DNA of 64,000 nt from Bacillus sp. NTK034 (GTDB lineage: Bacteria > Bacillota > Bacilli > Bacillales > Cytobacillaceae), in assembly GCF_017303275.1 (NCBI RefSeq), contig NZ_JAFKOJ010000009.1, positions 62,001 to 126,000 of the forward strand, given 5' to 3'. The position numbers and the translations under genes were made by a program. The notes beneath the pieces are model-generated. The model saw only the letters and a program-made list of their open reading frames with translations. It did no database searches and was not told the origin of the DNA. Below are positions 61,896 through 64,000 of this stretch, piece after piece; the first letter of the stretch is position 1, and each line of letters starts with the position of its first letter.

Positions 61896-62060
61896 ATGAA
61901 AATTGTTAACAAGTTTACTGGCAAATCTTCTAAGTCATCTGGCTGCTGTGATAATGAAATCAAGGAGGCAACGACACAGGAAGACCACTGCTGCGGAACT
62001 TCGAAGGTACAGCCTTCCTGCTGCAGCACATCTGATGAACAACAGTCCTCTTGCTGCTAA
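61896..62060 (+). CDS. Small Cys-pair protein of an arsenic-type operon
   Basis: 54 aa, too short for many gene finders. Contains four CC pairs (SSGCCDNE, DHCCGTS, PSCCSTS, SSCC at the C-terminus) spaced 10-16 residues in a Ser/Lys-rich chain. AAGGGAG precedes ATG 61896. The gene is downstream of three ArsR boxes and 36 bases before arsI. Each CC pair could bind arsenite or other soft metals; I do not know a described function. Confidence 0.7.
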   Translation: MKIVNKFTGKSSKSSGCCDNEIKEATTQEDHCCGTSKVQPSCCSTSDEQQSSCC

Positions 62061-62096
62061 TATAAAAAATCATAAGGACCTAGAGGAGGGGTTAGT

Positions 62097-62540
62097 ATGA
62101 AGGTACATGTAGGAATTAATGTAACGGACTTAAATCAATCAATTGAATTCTACACAAAGGTATTTAATACTGAACCAGTGAAAGTAAAAGATGATTATGC
62201 AAAGTTTTTATTGGAAGATCCAGGTCTTAATTTCACCTTGAATTTAAAGGATGAGGTTTCAGGAAACCAGGTGGGGCATTTTGGTTTTCAGGTCGAGAAT
62301 CGGGAAGAAGTTTTCCTGCACAAAGAACGATTAGAGAAACTCGGTTTCTTTGCCCGTGAAGAAATGGATGTTACTTGCTGCTATGCAACGCAGGATAAAT
62401 TTTGGGTGACGGATCCTGACGGAAACGAATGGGAATTTTTCTATACTAAAGCTGATGTGGAGTCAATGAAGACTGATTCATCCTGTTGCACACCCCAACC
62501 AGTCAAAATTGAAATTAATAACTCTTCGTGCTGTTCATAA
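62097..62540 (+). CDS. arsI: ArsI-like organoarsenical C-As lyase (VOC family)
   Basis: 147 aa VOC dioxygenase: HVGINVTDLNQSIEFYTKVF, GHFGFQVENREEV, the diagnostic DVTCCYATQDKFWVTDPDGN (C94-C95 vicinal thiols binding trivalent organoarsenicals) and EWEFFY. Likely Fe ligands are H4, H61 and E113. Unusually, the C-terminus adds two more CC pairs (DSSCCTP, NSSCCS) like those of the small protein upstream. Demethylates or cleaves C-As bonds by known family activity. GAGGAGG precedes the ATG. Confidence 0.88.
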   Translation: MKVHVGINVTDLNQSIEFYTKVFNTEPVKVKDDYAKFLLEDPGLNFTLNLKDEVSGNQVGHFGFQVENREEVFLHKERLEKLGFFAREEMDVTCCYATQDKFWVTDPDGNEWEFFYTKADVESMKTDSSCCTPQPVKIEINNSSCCS

Positions 62541-62611
62541 TGGCAGCCCTGGGTTTCTTTCTTATTTAACGATTGAGAAGTTAGCTGAATAACAGTTGCA
62601 TAAATCAGTAT

Positions 62612-62647
62612 AAAATCCTTACTTAATGCAGGAAGTAAGGATTTTTT
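62612..62647 (+). terminator. Terminator after arsI
   Basis: AAAATCCTTACTT / AAGTAAGGATTTT with T-run. Confidence 0.88.
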
Positions 62648-62696
62648 GTTGAATGATTAAATTTAGAATATTTCGGAATTTGGGAGGAGATAAAAA

Positions 62697-63116
62697 ATGG
62701 GCGAGAAATTATTAAGAGTTGGTACAACATATATACCAGTAACTAATGTAGACCTTTCATCTGATTGGTATGTAAATAAATTAGGAACAGAGTTAAGCTA
62801 CAAAGATCAAGATAAAGCAATTTTAAACTTTGCTAATCAAAGCATTTTTCTTGTGAAGTCTAATGAAAACCAAAGCTCTAATTTCTTCGATATTTACGGA
62901 AATGAGCGTTTTTCGTTAACATTCGAAGTAAATGGATTAAATGCCTTAGAAGCAATTCATAAAGACTTTAAGCAAAGTGAAATTAGAGTTGGAGAGATTG
63001 AGGATAGAGGACACACAGGAAGAAATTTTGTTTTTTATGATTTAGATGGTAATAAATTTGATGTATGGAGTGAGCTTAGTCCAATCTTCAAAGAAAAATA
63101 TCTCATTTCCAAATAG
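62697..63116 (+). CDS. VOC family protein (glyoxalase/bleomycin-resistance fold)
   Basis: 139 aa: VGTTYIPVTNVDLSSDWYVN, KAILNFANQSIFLV, RFSLTFEVNGLNALEAIHKD and NFVFYDLDGNKFDVW (second beta-alpha-beta module). No catalytic cysteine pair, so not an ArsI. Function open: enzyme or resistance-type binding protein. GGGAGGAG precedes the ATG. Separate transcript after a terminator. Confidence 0.82.
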   Translation: MGEKLLRVGTTYIPVTNVDLSSDWYVNKLGTELSYKDQDKAILNFANQSIFLVKSNENQSSNFFDIYGNERFSLTFEVNGLNALEAIHKDFKQSEIRVGEIEDRGHTGRNFVFYDLDGNKFDVWSELSPIFKEKYLISK

Positions 63117-63294
63117 ATAATTTTATGAGGAGGCAATGTTTTAATAAAGCATCGTCCGTTAACTGTTCAATAACGGGAAAGTTTGTGAGTTTTGAAGATC
63201 CAATGTACCCAATAGAGGAATTTATACTATAGTCAAATTATTTCATGTCTTTTAACTTTGAAAGATTACACTAAACAGTGAGGAGATTGGTTGT

Positions 63295-63792
63295 ATGCAG
63301 GTTGTAACCAAAATGCTTTTAGAACAGCTCGACATGCATTGCCATGAGAATGATTGGTTTGCATCCATGGATCAGGCACTTCATGGAGTCATCGCAGCTG
63401 AGGCAGCATGGACAAGTTCGGGAATCAGCAATTCGATTTGGCAGATTGTCAACCACTTGATATTTTGGAATGAAGACGTAATCCATCGAATTAAGGGCAC
63501 ACAGAATCCGCATAAGGCAGAAGACAATGAAGAAACCTTTGGAAATCCGGGGGATCCAGAAGACGAAATTGGGTGGGCCCAGACAGTAGAGCGTCTTAAT
63601 GAAGTTATGAATAAATTAAAGACGGTCATTGCGGACCTTGACGATGAAAAGTTAAAAGCTCCGTATGCAGCTAACAGGTACTCTATTGAGCGTTTACTCA
63701 GTAATATCATGATGCACGATACGTATCATATCGGCCAAATTGTTCTCTTGCGAAAGCTGCAATCCTCTTGGGGTGGCGTTGATTGGTCCTAA
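63295..63792 (+). CDS. DinB family protein
   Basis: 165 aa four-helix bundle. Metal-ligand histidines of DinB-type proteins are visible: SNSIWQIVNHLIFWNEDVIH (His of NHL), and MMHDTYHIGQIVLLRKLQ (two His). DinB proteins include bacillithiol-dependent transferases; a specific activity is not predicted. GAGGAG precedes the ATG. Confidence 0.85.
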   Translation: MQVVTKMLLEQLDMHCHENDWFASMDQALHGVIAAEAAWTSSGISNSIWQIVNHLIFWNEDVIHRIKGTQNPHKAEDNEETFGNPGDPEDEIGWAQTVERLNEVMNKLKTVIADLDDEKLKAPYAANRYSIERLLSNIMMHDTYHIGQIVLLRKLQSSWGGVDWS

Positions 63793-64000
63793 AGAACCAT
63801 AATTCAGTGACTTCCACGCCCAGCCGCAGAAGCAGTATTGACGGTGTGAAGCCCTTTTCATTCTCTATGGTGAAGCGGGTGTTTTCCTGCTTATGGATGG
63901 CAGAACGGGTGTGTTAGTCAAATAAATTTGAACGTATTTGCAGAGCGATCTTTCGCATATTTCATTGTTCAACAGTCGGGCGCTTTTCTTAAATAAGAAG
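63793..64000. other. Intergenic to window end
   Basis: No gene. A TTCAACAGTCGGGC unit of the R2 repeat family at about 63968-63984. Confidence 0.4.

Noticed and set aside
1..64000. CRISPR arrays, tRNA/rRNA genes, prophage structural genes, restriction systems
   Set aside because: I looked for regularly spaced repeats, tRNA-like CCA ends and recognisable protein families and found none.

Overview
The window looks like chromosomal DNA from a spore-forming Bacillus-type Firmicute (Bacillaceae). The evidence is low GC, strong AGGAGG-type ribosome binding sites, many TTG/GTG starts, a yraD-yraE-adhB-yraF-yraG spore-coat locus, hxlAB/hxlR, collagen-like exosporium genes with sigma-K-type promoters, and several decayed IS110 elements. 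I cannot name the species. No rRNA, tRNA or CRISPR array was seen.

Layout. 0.1-5.7 kb: hyuA-hyuB-cupin followed by an NCS1 permease, a probable hydantoin or cyclic-amide utilisation locus. 5.7-11.1 kb: small regulatory/membrane pairs (PadR + HAAS membrane protein; LysE exporter divergent from an XRE-cupin regulator across a twin palindrome), two candidate small membrane proteins and an MDR oxidoreductase with an apparent CTG start. 11.3-12.3 kb: ArsR + AHSA1 pair. 12.6-13.4 kb: IS110 debris. 13.7-25.9 kb: the main catabolic cluster. It holds two related acyl-CoA ligases, an AraC-type regulator whose receiver domain lacks the phosphoacceptor Asp, XdhC and MobA-like cofactor maturation proteins, a three-subunit molybdenum hydroxylase plus CoxG, an enoyl-CoA hydratase-family enzyme and a BenE-type transporter. 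The gene set matches the logic of 2-furoate degradation (furoyl-CoA synthetase, furoyl-CoA dehydrogenase, hydratase) to 2-oxoglutarate; this is inference. 26-31.5 kb: IS110 remnant, LysR regulator, YkhA-like thioesterase, ASCH protein, CBO0543-type membrane proteins (one frameshifted) and a truncated SDR. 31.6-35.1 kb: hxlB-hxlA with divergent hxlR (formaldehyde fixation), then Rrf2 divergent from an NmrA-like reductase. 35.7-40 kb: a major-royal-jelly-like protein and the yraDEFG-adhB locus.

40.3-41.9 kb carries what I consider the most interesting item: a second histidyl-tRNA synthetase gene preceded by a 19-codon leader peptide with three consecutive His codons, then a strong hairpin, a possible antiterminator pairing and a classic terminator. 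This is a his-type ribosome-mediated attenuator, whereas Firmicutes normally use T-boxes for this job. 42-53.7 kb: several broken IS110 transposases, DUF3231, a BclB-like protein and a run of four collagen-like exosporium genes (the last frameshifted). 54.4-55.3 kb: a second ArsR + AHSA1 pair with an operator overlapping the start codon. 55.6-60.8 kb: CBS protein, lipoproteins, and a Rieske protein with a long helical extension. 61-62.5 kb: an arsenic-type module (ArsR with CVC motif, two tiny Cys-rich proteins, ArsI) with five identical-geometry ArsR boxes. 62.7-63.8 kb: VOC and DinB-family proteins.

From about 40 kb on, the window is accessory in character: many hairpin repeats, IS debris, duplicated small genes and decaying fragments. 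Start codons were chosen by ribosome-binding-site spacing and family alignment from memory. No database search was possible.
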